In this document: piece by piece, positions 1 to 9,847 of the stretch
Layout: each line of letters starts with the position of its first letter
Position numbering within the stretch: position 1 is the stretch's first letter
NCBI GenBank assembly: GCA_014871385.1
Contig: CM026433.1
Span: forward strand, 5,271,823-5,335,822
Length of the DNA: 64,000 nucleotides
DNA from: Ceratodon purpureus
Taxonomy: Eukaryota > Streptophyta > Bryopsida > Pseudoditrichales > Ditrichaceae
Direction: 5' to 3'
Translations under genes and position numbers: made by a program
Notes under the pieces: model-generated
Database searches by the model: none
What the model saw: the letters and a program-made list of their open reading frames with translations, nothing else
Told to the model about the DNA's origin: nothing

Positions 1-455
1 AGTCAATTTTCTACAAGCTGTGAGAATGCTCACTGAAGTGTACTTGTAGGAGCCTAAGTGCATCTCCAGTGGACCTGTAAGCTCTTAAACCTCCATCCGG
101 CTTCATCCCGGTAAGAGGCTCAAGGGTCATCTAAGCTCCCACTGGTGACCTCAAAACACCTTTCTCATCCAAGCCGCGACCTCTAAAGAGTAAAAGATCT
201 CTAAATTTCAGCCCTTTAAAGGCCACCCTTAAATTGCCGAAAATAGAAAATTTCAAGTTTTCATCTTTTTATCTTCTTTCGACTACACTTGGGTTTGGAT
301 TTTTTTTTGCAACTTGTTAAAGAGTTTCACAACAACCAAGTAAAGAAATCGTTTACAGGTTTCCTTTAAGGGAGGACCAAAATTCCACTCAACCTGTAAT
401 TGTGATGTAACTGTCTATTGAAAGCCCTTTAAGGGTTTACAGTAAGGGATGCTCT

Positions 456-525
456 AAGCTAACTAGAATAAATGTCTCAAAAACCTCTCAAAGCTAGCTA
501 GAATAAATGTCTCAAAAACTACTCA
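456..525 (+). repeat. 35-bp tandem duplication
   Basis: Two adjacent copies of a 35-bp unit containing TAGAATAAATGTCTCAAAAA start at 456 and 491. They differ at a few bases near the start and end of the unit. This is a simple local duplication in AT-rich intergenic DNA. Confidence 0.75.
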
Positions 526-954
526 AATTTTAGATTGGCATGTTAGTAAGGAGTTATTAAGGGAATCAAATTTTGGAAGATGTGCAAAATATTAAGAAAA
601 TTGGATCAATTGGAATAATTAATTTTGGAATAATATTAAATCAATTATAAATCTTAGAAAGGGAACTTATAGGTGTACCCAAAACTGCTCAGCCTAAAAT
701 GTACACCATGATTGCATAGAAATTTGAAGTTAGAAGCTATAATGTACCTCCTGCTTGGATATGCCAAGTGAGCGGTTTGTGGTGCTGTGCCGGTTTGAGC
801 CCCATTATAGCTCATCAGTTATAACATCGCCGTCATGATCATATGTCGATGAAGCGTTTCAGTCGAAGCGTTTCATTTGCTTCACCAGTTTATTTCCGTT
901 CAGGAACTAGCTCGACGGCCAGCTCTTCATCTCCTCACATCCCCTCGTCTTCTC

Positions 955-1245
955 TCAGATATATGCTCTGCTATAAAATCCTCAGATATATGTGTAGCAG
1001 AGATGAGGATCATAAACATATAGATGAACAGGATAAATATGATCATAAACATACATGTTTAGCAGGATCATAAACATGTAGGCTCATCTCTGCTAAACAG
1101 GCTAAACATATATGTTTCACAGGATCATAAACATATATCTGAGGATTATCTGAGGATTTTAAGAGATCTGCTATATGTTTATGATGCTCTGCTAAACATA
1201 TAGCAGATCTCATAAAATCTTCAGATATATGCTCTGCTAAACATT
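955..1245. repeat. Cluster of short interspersed direct and inverted repeats
   Basis: Short words such as CTGCTAAACATAT, GGATCATAAACATA, CTCAGATATATG and their reverse complements recur many times over about 290 bp. They form overlapping palindromes with no single period. This looks like a locally shuffled satellite or a secondary-structure-rich region. No protein-coding signature was seen. Confidence 0.55.
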
Positions 1246-2287
1246 TCATATGATGTCGTCGATGTCGATCATGGTAGAGCGCCTTTGATTGTTTCAGATG
1301 CCTCTGTGTTGTGTTTGGTTTCCTTCGGTTATTGATCAGGTACTACGCTGCTGTAGCCATGCAGTTGGTACGTGATCGGCCATATATATTGGCTGCTGTG
1401 TGGATTAGCTTGGAGATTTTCTCAGCTAGAGTAAGGCGCTTATGTTGCACATTGCAGCTTGTTGAGATCCTTTTCGGAGGTAAGAAAATATTCATAGCGA
1501 TCGATTTTAGTTTGAGCTTGTAAAGCTTGTCATCTGCACATGATGCCTTGTTGTATCAATTGATGATGTGATTGAGTGTCGTTGCATCCTTCCGATGCCG
1601 TTGTGTGATGTTTGGCTGTTGAATTAGATGCTCGATCTTGCTTTTGGTTTGTGGAGGTTGGCTGCAGAATAGTTATGCTCTGGCACAGAATAGTTATCTT
1701 TGCGGCATTACTTTTCTGTGAGATTACAAGCTTCAGAGATACAAGGCGTCTGGTTTGCTTGACATGGGTCACATGGGGACGGTCATTGCTTAATTTCCGA
1801 TCTGTGTTAATGTGTGTGGCAATGATACTGTAGAAGTCTCCTGTCAGTGAAAATGCTTTGGTAAAGAGTGCACCGGGCTTCGGGTGCTGCAGTTCAGACT
1901 TAAGGATCAATGTGTTTCAATCGCTACAATATTACCTGCACCTGATCTTAGTGCTATTGTCAATTCAGGGTATAACGCCGTTTTTGGTCCTCGATATGCT
2001 CAGAATCCTCCTCTCATTACATGGGTTTCTTAGGGTGAAATGTTGTTTTTTTCTTCTGTGAACCAGATTCAGGGGAGTGCGCAAGCGGCAAAAGGTGGCG
2101 ACTGCAATTGTTATTTGTGTTAATCTTGATTTGTGTACCGGCAGTGACGTTGGTCATGTACACGAAACTCATTTAAGAGTTTGTTGAAGTTTGGTCTGCA
2201 TGAGCAGCTATGAGATTCTGATGTAGGGCATCATATCATTGACTTGTAACCGTGCTTTTTCTGATTGCTTATGCTTGATCGCCTTCA

Positions 2288-2386
2288 CTATGGGGAAACC
2301 ATTATGGAAAGATTTTCACGATAAAGTAGAAATGTCGCCTTCAACTACTTTGTCGTGAAACACTTTCGAAAATAGTTGCCCCATAG
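2288..2386 (+). ncRNA. Imperfect 42-nt-arm hairpin, miRNA-precursor-like
   Basis: The left arm 2288-2329 and right arm 2345-2386 are reverse complements at about 35 of 42 positions and are separated by a 15-base loop. Both arms begin or end with CTATGGGG / CCCCATAG. Mismatches are scattered and several would be G-U pairs in RNA. Size and shape suit a plant microRNA precursor, but a tiny fold-back transposon would look the same. Transcription cannot be seen. Confidence 0.35.
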
Positions 2387-2562
2387 CAACCATTCTTTCC
2401 ATGCATCATCCAGATGCTTCTCAGATGAGAGGAATATTACTTGTATCCTTAGGATTGAACCATTTTCTGGTGCAAGTTTCATCGTTAGATGAGGTTGTGT
2501 GAGTTTGTGAGAACCGTAAATATCATGAGTCTTTTTTTCTACTCATTGCAAGTCTTGATCAT

Positions 2563-2712
2563 TGTATGCAGGCTCTATAAAACTAACCTCCAAAACACTA
2601 TACCAATACTACATATCATTGTGTGCAGGCTCTATAAAATTAACCTCCAATACACCAACCACAATAGGTACACAATACTGGTTGGTGTATTGGAGGTTAA
2701 TTCTATGGAGCC
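2563..2712. repeat. Direct plus inverted repeat (GGCTCTATAAAA... unit)
   Basis: A unit starting GCAGGCTCTATAAAACTAAC occurs directly twice with a period near 57 bp (from about 2563 and 2620). The second copy (2628-2661) is also inverted at 2679-2712, giving nearly perfect 34-base arms around a 17-base spacer. It could be the remnant of a small fold-back element. No TA or TTA target duplication was identified. Confidence 0.6.
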
Positions 2713-3345
2713 AACATACTGTTGAGACGGCACACATTGTCCGGCAGTTGGGCTCGTGCTGAACATTCAATCTGGCAACAAAGGAGTGGAAAAAGGATAA
2801 CTTGCCACGCGAGATTGCAGATCGACCTTAAATTTCCAGCTCGGAAAATGATGCCAGACAATATATGGTGAGCCAATTTTACAGATCCTTCCGGCTGACT
2901 GCAAACTTTTTCAACTCGATCCAAAGACTGAATTTGTAACACATTGTCATTGTAGCATTGATCAGATTGTGTTGTTCTACTTCTTCCAATCTCTTCTATA
3001 ATGTTTGAACTGATTCGGTCTGCATTGGATTCTACATTTTTGAAACTCGCATTTGAAACTTTTGGTGGACTAAATAAAATTTAAAAGAATATTTTGCTTC
3101 GATTGTCTTAATTTGGAATTGATAGGAGTTATCTCAGTAAAATTTTCTGCATCTTGAATGTTCGTCTTCTCAGCGATTTGCATCCAGGTTAAGGAATCGT
3201 CAAAGTGTTTGTTTCAAATCCTTCGGTGAACATCTGATGTTCGCTGCATTGTGTTAGTACGACGGAAGATTATTCTTGAACTGTCTCGTCTCCAGTTCAG
3301 AGCATTCAAGGTGCGAAGCAATCATTTCAGAGAACATCAGAAATC

Positions 3346-3399
3346 AGAATTGCCAAAGATGTTACGACGTTCAGAATTGCCAAAGATGTTACGACGTTC
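3346..3399 (+). repeat. 27-bp tandem duplication
   Basis: Two head-to-tail copies of CAGAATTGCCAAAGATGTTA plus seven further bases. The copies are identical, which suggests a recent slippage or duplication event. Confidence 0.75.
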
Positions 3400-3501
3400 C
3401 TAGATTATCACCTAGAAGACAAAATTTGTTAAATTGAGACTTTTCGTAATCTTAATTTAATGCTTGATTTTAGATTTTTCATTGATTTCTTCATTGATCC
3501 T

Positions 3502-3665
3502 ATATCTCACCCTCCATGGAAAAACCAACTTCGTTAAAAATAGAATTTTGGGACCATATCATCAAAATTGTAGTCTACTCGTAAAACTAAATTTCTGAAT
3601 GTTTAGCAAAAAAATTCAAAATTCTATTTTTAACCTGTTTGGTTTTTTCATGGAGAGTGAGATAT
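3502..3665. repeat. Inverted repeat with ~49-bp arms
   Basis: Left arm 3502-3550 and right arm 3617-3665 are reverse complements with about eight mismatches. The outer end reads ATATCTCAC and the inner part is TAAAAATAGAATTTTG. The 66-bp spacer is AT-rich. The form suits a small MITE or a hairpin locus. Flanking target duplications are not clear. Confidence 0.65.
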
Positions 3666-3837
3666 TTGGAAGAGGCATATGGAAAATACTCTAAGATTTG
3701 CATTCACAGAAACAAAAGAGTAGCATGCAACTAAATTTTGATGCTCATTTTTACTGCAAATGCCATCCCCTTTGATTTGTAGCTACTCTTTAAATGAGGG
3801 AATGAAGTCTCGTGGAAGAGCATTTCTAGTGCCCATT

Positions 3838-4126
3838 GCTAGTTTCTTATGTGATTAGAATCTATTTATGTGCCAAAGCATATTATTTGGATAAATATTA
3901 TTATTATTATTAAAATTCTTATTTTTAAGTTCGAATTTTTATTTGGATGAATATATAATATTGATAGTGTTTTTTACTTTTCAAGATTTATACGAGTTTG
4001 AAAATAAATCATGAATGTATTTATAACATGCATTGTCTTAATTTATAAGAAATATATACAATTTAGTAGGTTGTATCTAAAAGAAAATAGAAAATAATTT
4101 GAGAATTTCAAATAGCACATAAACAG
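3838..4126 (+). repeat. Dispersed ~290-bp AT-rich repeat, copy A
   Basis: This segment matches 32622-32908 in the same orientation over its whole length, with scattered substitutions and small indels. Shared landmarks in order are TTATGTGCCAAAGCATATTA, TTTGGATGAATATATAATAT, TTTACTTTTCAAGATTTATA and ATTTAGTAGGTTGTATCTAA. Copy B lies at the right edge of the Helitron island, so the unit may be an AT-rich transposable element end or a separate MITE-like family. No coding capacity is visible. Confidence 0.85.
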
Positions 4127-4462
4127 AAAAAAAAAAAATATATATATTTTAAAAAAGATATATTATTTAGGTTTTGTGTACAATTTCTTGTGGAATTGAC
4201 TCGTCAATGATAAATGGCCAAAAAAGCACACTGAATATAGTTTATTGATCAAATTTGTGATAAATTTCCAAAAATCCAGAAGTATTAAATCGGAAGATAA
4301 AAAATACTTCAAACTATCTTCAAGAAAGAAAACTTATTTGATTTCTTTCCAAGTATCTTTTGAAATTCTTAAAGGAACATCTAAGAGATATTTATTTTAC
4401 TTTTTAAACTTCACTGGATTGAAGTTCATTAATTTATATCAATGTATTTGTTATAGTTATTC

Positions 4463-4510
4463 ATTATGTTAAAACTTTTATTAGAATATGAATAAAAGTT
4501 TTAACATAAT
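4463..4510. repeat. Perfect 20-bp inverted repeat (hairpin)
   Basis: ATTATGTTAAAACTTTTATT at 4463-4482 is exactly reverse-complemented at 4491-4510 around the 8-base loop AGAATATG. It could be a cruciform or a degenerate fold-back element. Confidence 0.8.
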
Positions 4511-4983
4511 TCATATGTAAGGAACTTGCCTATTACCAAAAACTTGCAATTTTTTAAATTATTTTTTTGGTGTTCTATTTCAAATCTGTGACATTAATGT
4601 ATTATATATTTATGTATAAACATAAATATCAATAACATCAATAATAATATTTATTTATGCTTTTGCCAAAATCTCATTACAATAAAGAAATTTCTATATT
4701 ACAAAATTATTTGTATAATAACTTTCAATTGAATTCTTCATAGAGTATGAATAGAGTCATTTTCTACGGATTGCTAGAACAATCTAATCTCAAAAATATT
4801 GCTGCAGTTGATGTTTTGGAAAGAAGTGCATACCATCTGTGGGCATTGAAGTCGGGCGAATGGGGGCGCCATAAGAGTGATGATCATTTCTGTTTTCCAT
4901 TGCAACGAGCTGCAGGTACAGAAAGAAACATCAAAATTTAACTCCAAGATGTTCCCTGTATTCACACAATTTTCAAAAGCTTT

Positions 4984-5043
4984 GCAATGAGACATGTCAT
5001 TCAATTGAGGCAATGAGACATGTCATTCAATTGAGGCAATGAG
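4984..5043 (+). repeat. 26-bp tandem repeat, 2.3 copies
   Basis: Units starting GCAATGAGACATGTCATTCA begin at 4984, 5010 and 5036 (the last is partial). The two full copies are identical. Confidence 0.85.
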
Positions 5044-5617
5044 AATATGCATCTTCTAACCCTACAAACCATTTTCACGGTAATCTTTATCGGATCTGTC
5101 TATTTTCCCCCATTCAAGCGGTGGCACCGTGGCTCGGAGGCCAGGCTCGGGGGGTGGGAGGGGAGGGGCAAATCTCTGCCCCTATTATTTGCCTTAAGTG
5201 GGGTCCTAGTGATTTCCAGGAGTTCTCCTTAGAGGTAAGTTGAGGCCTACGGCCCCAAATTTATAAAAAAAAAAAACCAAAAGAATACACCAAGATCCCA
5301 AAACGGGGAGGGGCAGCAAAATGGAACCCACCGAGCCTAGCAACCAAACCAGCGATTGCACCTCTCGATGGGGGAAAATAAAGAGACCCATCTTTGTCTA
5401 TTTTGTTTTAGAAAGATGCCGTTAACTCAAAGGATACGGAAACTGTTAACAAGCATTGAACTTGCAGAATCAAAAAGAGAGACTAGAGGCGTACAAGTGG
5501 ATGCAGCAGATTGCCCATATGGAATACTAAATGGGTGGCGCTGGCCGCCTCAAACGTCAACATTCACCATCGCCAAGTCGACGTTGTCCATTGCCACTAC
5601 GACATCCACCTATGGCA

Positions 5618-5680
5618 CCCATAGGACGTCCGTCGCCACCCATAGGACGTCCGTCGCAACCCGTAGGACGTCCGTCACAA
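5618..5680 (+). repeat. 21-bp minisatellite, three copies
   Basis: Three consecutive 21-bp units of the form CCCATAGGACGTCCGTCGCC begin at 5618, 5639 and 5660. The third has G for A at position 4 and A for G near the end. The length is a multiple of three and an open frame runs through it, encoding a Gly-Arg-Pro-Ser-rich repeat, but no wider gene was identified. Confidence 0.75.
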
Positions 5681-5790
5681 CCTATTCTGGATCAACGTAA
5701 ACCTATGGCTTGTCAACGGAATCACATTCTTCGTCACTGCCACCTATTGTGTCAAAACAGCCACTTTTGCCGTGCACACAGCCACATATT

Positions 5791-6120
5791 GAAGGGGGAC
5801 GGTGTCAAAACTCGTGGGACCTCCACTTCACACAAAGGAATGTCCTCAAAAAAACTATTTTCGGACAGCCCGAAGCTAAATCCGAACCTCAACCCGAACC
5901 TAAACAACAAAGGCATGGGTTTGGAGAGGACCTGTGAAGCAACCCATTTTCTAGTAATTGTACCTAGGTTTATTCGCGCGAATGACTATATGAACTCTCA
6001 CAGGTGAATTGTAATTAGTCCATTACGAGTAACTTGTTTGCTACTGAAGACGTTCGAATTTACCACTAAATTAGCATGCGTAAACGGGGCATCCATAGCA
6101 CAAACGTCCCACAGGAGTAG
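5791..6120 (+). mobile_element. Possible LTR edge with polypurine tract
   Basis: The purine tract GAAGGGGGACGG at 5791-5802 is followed directly by TGTCAAAACTCGTGGGACC. This resembles the polypurine-tract/3'-LTR junction of plant Ty3/gypsy elements, whose LTRs often begin with TGT. A short proline/arginine-rich frame precedes it (5531-6007). I found no matching second LTR, integrase or reverse transcriptase, so this is only a candidate remnant with an unknown right end. Confidence 0.25.
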
Positions 6121-6854
6121 TGATTGAACTTTGCTAATTCTCCTGCCAAAAAAGAAAGCGGGATCCTACCAAGCACACCATCGGCATGACAAAATGGAGG
6201 AGAAGCAACCAGCAAAACATGTTTTTAGCTTCTTTGAAAACACAGTGAACTCCGTGAAAGCCGGGTCTGAGTAATGTTTAAAACAAGTTCAAGTTCCTGA
6301 CTTCAAAAGCCAGTGAATGCAAAAAAAAGAAATTTGACACAGAGTGTGGAGGTACGGTACCATAAGTTCGTTCAAATGTTCCTTCGTTGTTGTGAGGGAG
6401 TACACTTAGCAGCTCTTGTGACCTCTGGTCATTCTTAGCAAATCATCATCAGAGTTTCCCAAGTTTGCTTCTACTTTCGAGATTTTGTAGTTTAGGAGGT
6501 TCGGTTTGGATGCAAAAAAATTAAGATTCAATTGGAGGTAACTAGAGGCAGTACGGCACCTGGAATACAATCACGGCATTTTAGTAAATGGACTGATGCT
6601 CGGTGGAATGGCCACTGCTTTGATCGATAACTAGATGGCTATCTAGCGATTCTGGAAAATGCCTGTCCTGCATTGGTGGTTTTGGGCATGTGCAGATTTT
6701 AAGCTCTGGTTCTCTTGAACGTCCCAACAACAGAACATCATGTGCGACATTGAGAGGGTCGAAGACACAACTTGTGGAAGATTCATATATTTTTGCTTCA
6801 GCTGATCCTAGGTCGTGAGAGTGATGAACTGGAAATTGTTTTCTTTTGCATTCA
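6121..6854. other. Intergenic DNA
   Basis: No coding, RNA or repeat signature was recognised. The stretch leads into the 3' side of the minus-strand pseudogene starting at 6855. Confidence 0.5.
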
Positions 6855-8953
6855 CTAGCACATTTCTAAGTCAGATTTTTCTAAGCACATTATCTCTTCC
6901 TGCTTCTCATAGGTGATGCCCAGCCTCTTCCGCTCATTCTCGTATTGTGCCTGCTTATCATGGTCGGCCTTCATTGCGGAACTCCTAGTACCTGGATACA
7001 TGTTACAAACGAGAACGTCGTGCGCACCCTCAAGAAACTGAGTAATGGCCATCAACTCCAATAGACGCATTTTCCGAGATGATAAGTAGTGTAGCTTGGA
7101 ATACACCAACATGTCCTTGCATTCCTCAACTCCAATGCGGATGTCGAGGATGAGATTGAACTCGTTGCACCAATATGCAAAGATGGCACAAAAGATGGCT
7201 GCCATGAAGCAAGTGGGGTCCCGATGATGGCTGTGCACTTGGAAAAATTTGGTATATGCCCGGTGACAATTTTGAATTGATGGGAGTGTTGTAATGACCT
7301 GGAATGATAGGCCAATTATACCACACATCGTCCAATCTCTGGTCCACATACCAGGTGTATCTTCTGTCACAGTCGCGGCAGAGCCTATCATCTGCTTCTA
7401 CCAATGGAGGGTAGGAACTACAGCGCCGACAGGATTATGAAAATTGCAACTTCTCGAATCTGGTCAATGGAGGTCGAAGGTTTGGGGCATGATCCTTCCC
7501 TATCCAAAGCAGCGCCTCAAAGGTAGGAAACGGACTACTACTAGGATCTTCGAAGAGGTTGCTCCATTTTCCAAGGAACTTCTCATCGCTGCATAGGGGT
7601 AGAGGAAGAGTCCAGGTCTCGATGTCGTGTGTCATTCTAGGCAATCGGAGTAGAGATTTCCCAGCAGGACAACTATGGAATGAAACCTCAATATTGTAAG
7701 AAATCGGAGGAATGGTTGAGAGCGAATCACACAATACTTTCGATTGCAATTGTGCTTGGCCAGAAAGGTAGGTTGCAAGGTAAATTGATGGATGACTATT
7801 GACCGCCTTTACTAGGGACTGCCGCGTTCTGTATCATCTCAGAGACCCAGTCAAAATGTCGGTAGAGATCCTGCAACTGTTCCAGTCGTGTTTTCCACCT
7901 CTTGAAATGCTCGAGTGTCCACGATCCGATCTCGGCCTGCAATTGGCGGTCCATGTCCATAGGAACTAGGGTCTGTCGGGCTCCCTCGTAACATCTCGCC
8001 TGATTGCTCTTCCTTTGGGCCGAAGCTTTCTCCAAAGCCCCACATCCCATAAGGAAACTGCAACCAAAGTCGCGAATGTAGGAGTAAGCATCTCCATAGT
8101 TCTCCAGAGAGATATCTCCTCTGACTACCACCTCCACCAGAACATTTCTCTTCCCGAGGGCTACTGCGTCGTCCCAAGCGCGCTTCCACCTCTCTATGGA
8201 AATATACTCCATGTAAGTCAATCCACTCACGAGGTAGAAAACCTCCCTCCCCCAAATGTATGCCATCTCCACCGACGAAGCTGGTGGAGCTTTCTCTGCA
8301 AGATTTAACTGGTCATCCACTGTGATTGGCTGGAGATGTAGCCTCGCTTCCAATTGCCCATTTCGGACTTGAGCCCATCCACCAGGACCGTCGCACTCTC
8401 CTTCTCACTCCGCTCCACTAAGTTCTAACAATGTAGTTTGTTGGCCCCTCCACTTCTGCGATAGGCCGTGAATTTCCTTCTTCAAAACTTCCACGTTCTT
8501 TCTGAGGCTCTTAGAATCTTCCAGTAGTTTGGCATTTTGCTTTGTCAACTTGTCCACTTTCTGTTCAAGCGACAAATTATGGTTGAACGCCTCGATGCAA
8601 TGCTTTGTTTTTTCTTGCAGCTTCTGTTTAGTTTCCTCCAATTCGACGTCCTTACTGCTTTGCAGCCCAATGGGCGCCTGCTAATGTACAGGGCCCTTTC
8701 TTTGGACGTCCCCGTACTCCCGGATCAATCGATCGTTTCCTTTACTTCTCTGCAGCTCAATTTGTACATCCGACTGTGACGGCGACGCTTCAGTCTCCAT
8801 GCTTGCCTCATTGAGACTATTTACTTCGGTCGGAATAAGTGGTTCGGACCCGGCAGCCCCAGCTTTATGGTACGCTTCCTGTCCTCGTCCGGCTTGCCAA
8901 TGGTCACATGAAGTTGCGCCCCCTAATCCCCTGCAAACGTGACTGAGTCGCAT
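6855..8953 (-). pseudogene. Broken coiled-coil gene of unknown family
   Basis: I do not recognise the family. Reading from 8953 downwards, one frame runs to 7796 and is interrupted only by stops at 8681-8683 and 8405-8407. Its N-terminal part is acidic. Next comes a clear heptad-type coiled coil (8405-8641, rich in K, E, L and Q), then a region with many Trp, Arg and aromatic residues (7796-8353, e.g. AYIWGREVFYLVSG). Coding-like sequence continues in shifted frames at 7435-7749, around 7310-7404 (DCDRRYTWYVDQRLDDVWYN) and at 6855-7310, ending in a charged helical tail. Two in-frame stops and at least two frame changes indicate a pseudogene, unless undetected introns remove them. A long unspliced frame in a repeat-rich setting suggests a lineage-specific or transposon-borne gene. 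Confidence 0.5.
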
Positions 8954-9257
8954 GCACTCCTTCCAATCTTCAGTGCAGGGTCATGTGGTTCTCCTATGGG
9001 TGTCTCAACCTTATGCTCACTTGGAAGCGTTGGACATGCATGACATGACGATGACACTAGAAGGAGTATGTCGGTTTCACACTTTTCAGGGAACTGGAGC
9101 AAGTTTCAGATTGCTCCTCTTGAAGAAGGTTAATTGTGCGATTCATTGTTGAAACCGGCGGTCGTCGTGGCCATGTGTTAGGCTTGTAAATTTAGACTTC
9201 TGATCGACTGGCCAACCTGTTTTGATTGGCGGCTAAACACTCCACCTTCATCATCAG

Positions 9258-9732
9258 TTAGAGGATCGGTTGACGGAGGCATTGGCATCAGCTGATAGGA
9301 CTCTTGCTGAGGCTGCAACAAAGGAGAAAGTTGTTTACAATCAATTAGGGCTATTCAATACCAGGCATGAGGCTTTAATTTAGACTTCCGAATTGCTCTG
9401 CTGCTAACATCCAAGTGTTGGTGTTTAGAAGCGGAAGCTCAAGAGAGCTTTGTATTAATCATGTGTAGAATATATACAGAAGTGGGTTTCCCCGGTAGCC
9501 GCCTGGGTTAACAATAATTAGTGTACAACCCTAATAGGGTTTATGTAATGTTCATCAATACCAAGCAGTTCCCGACGTTACCAACACTGTAAAGGCGACT
9601 CAATATTCACAGGCTGCCAGCGACAAAATTGCAATCTACTCAATTGCTCTTTTCAAACTCAAAGAGTATGTCACACGGGAGGACATGAATACAGTAGAGG
9701 TTATCCTCTCTTCTATTGCAAAGATCTTCTAA
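9258..9732 (+). pseudogene. Split coiled-coil gene fragment (plus strand)
   Basis: Two coding-like pieces share the plus strand. The first, about 9258-9378, encodes an Ala/Glu/Lys-rich helix (DRLTEALASADRTLAEAATK) ending at a TAG. The second, about 9589-9732, encodes another helix (IAIYSIALFKLKEYVTRED) ending at TAA. A solo-LTR-like sequence (9416-9586) lies between them. Helical character and contiguity suggest one ancestral exon split by insertion. The family is unknown and may be related to the coiled-coil pseudogene just upstream on the other strand. Confidence 0.35.
9416..9586. mobile_element. Solo-LTR-like sequence (TGTTGG...CCAACA)
   Basis: The 171-bp segment starts TGTTGGTGTTTAG and ends TTACCAACA, the paired ends typical of plant Copia-type and TRIM LTRs. 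A TATATA box lies about 55 bases in. No internal domain, primer-binding site or partner LTR is nearby, so this would be a solo LTR. The flanking five bases (CCAAG and CTGTA) do not match, so the target duplication is lost or my boundaries are slightly off. Confidence 0.4.
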
Positions 9733-9847
9733 ATCATATCAATATGATATCCACCAGTATGAATGAATAGACAATATGATAGAATGAATAGACAATATGA
9801 TAGAACTCATAATCTAAGTTCATGGGTGAATATACCAGTATATTTCT

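Larger units (their letters stand above)
1..2287. other. Intergenic DNA, no gene recognised
   Basis: No reading frame here resembles a known protein. The first 850 bases are AT-rich. From about 1270 the sequence is T/G-rich and resembles a plant leader or intron more than coding DNA, so it could be a transcribed leader of a lost gene, but no coding exon follows. The short open frames are unrelated to each other and have no family signature. The small repeats inside this stretch are listed separately. Confidence 0.5.
2713..3837. other. Intergenic DNA
   Basis: AT-rich DNA without a convincing coding frame. It contains a 27-bp tandem duplication and a 49-bp-arm inverted repeat, listed separately. 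Confidence 0.5.
4127..5350. other. AT-rich intergenic DNA, then a GC-richer stretch
   Basis: No gene recognised. 4127-4750 is highly AT-rich. 5100-5240 becomes G-rich and ends in an A-run near 5266. The short open frames here do not match any family I know. Two repeats in this interval are listed separately. Confidence 0.45.

Noticed and set aside
1043-1249. Repetitive CLAEH/HKHI peptide frame
   Set aside because: Produced by the short-repeat cluster at 955-1245; not protein-like beyond the repeat.
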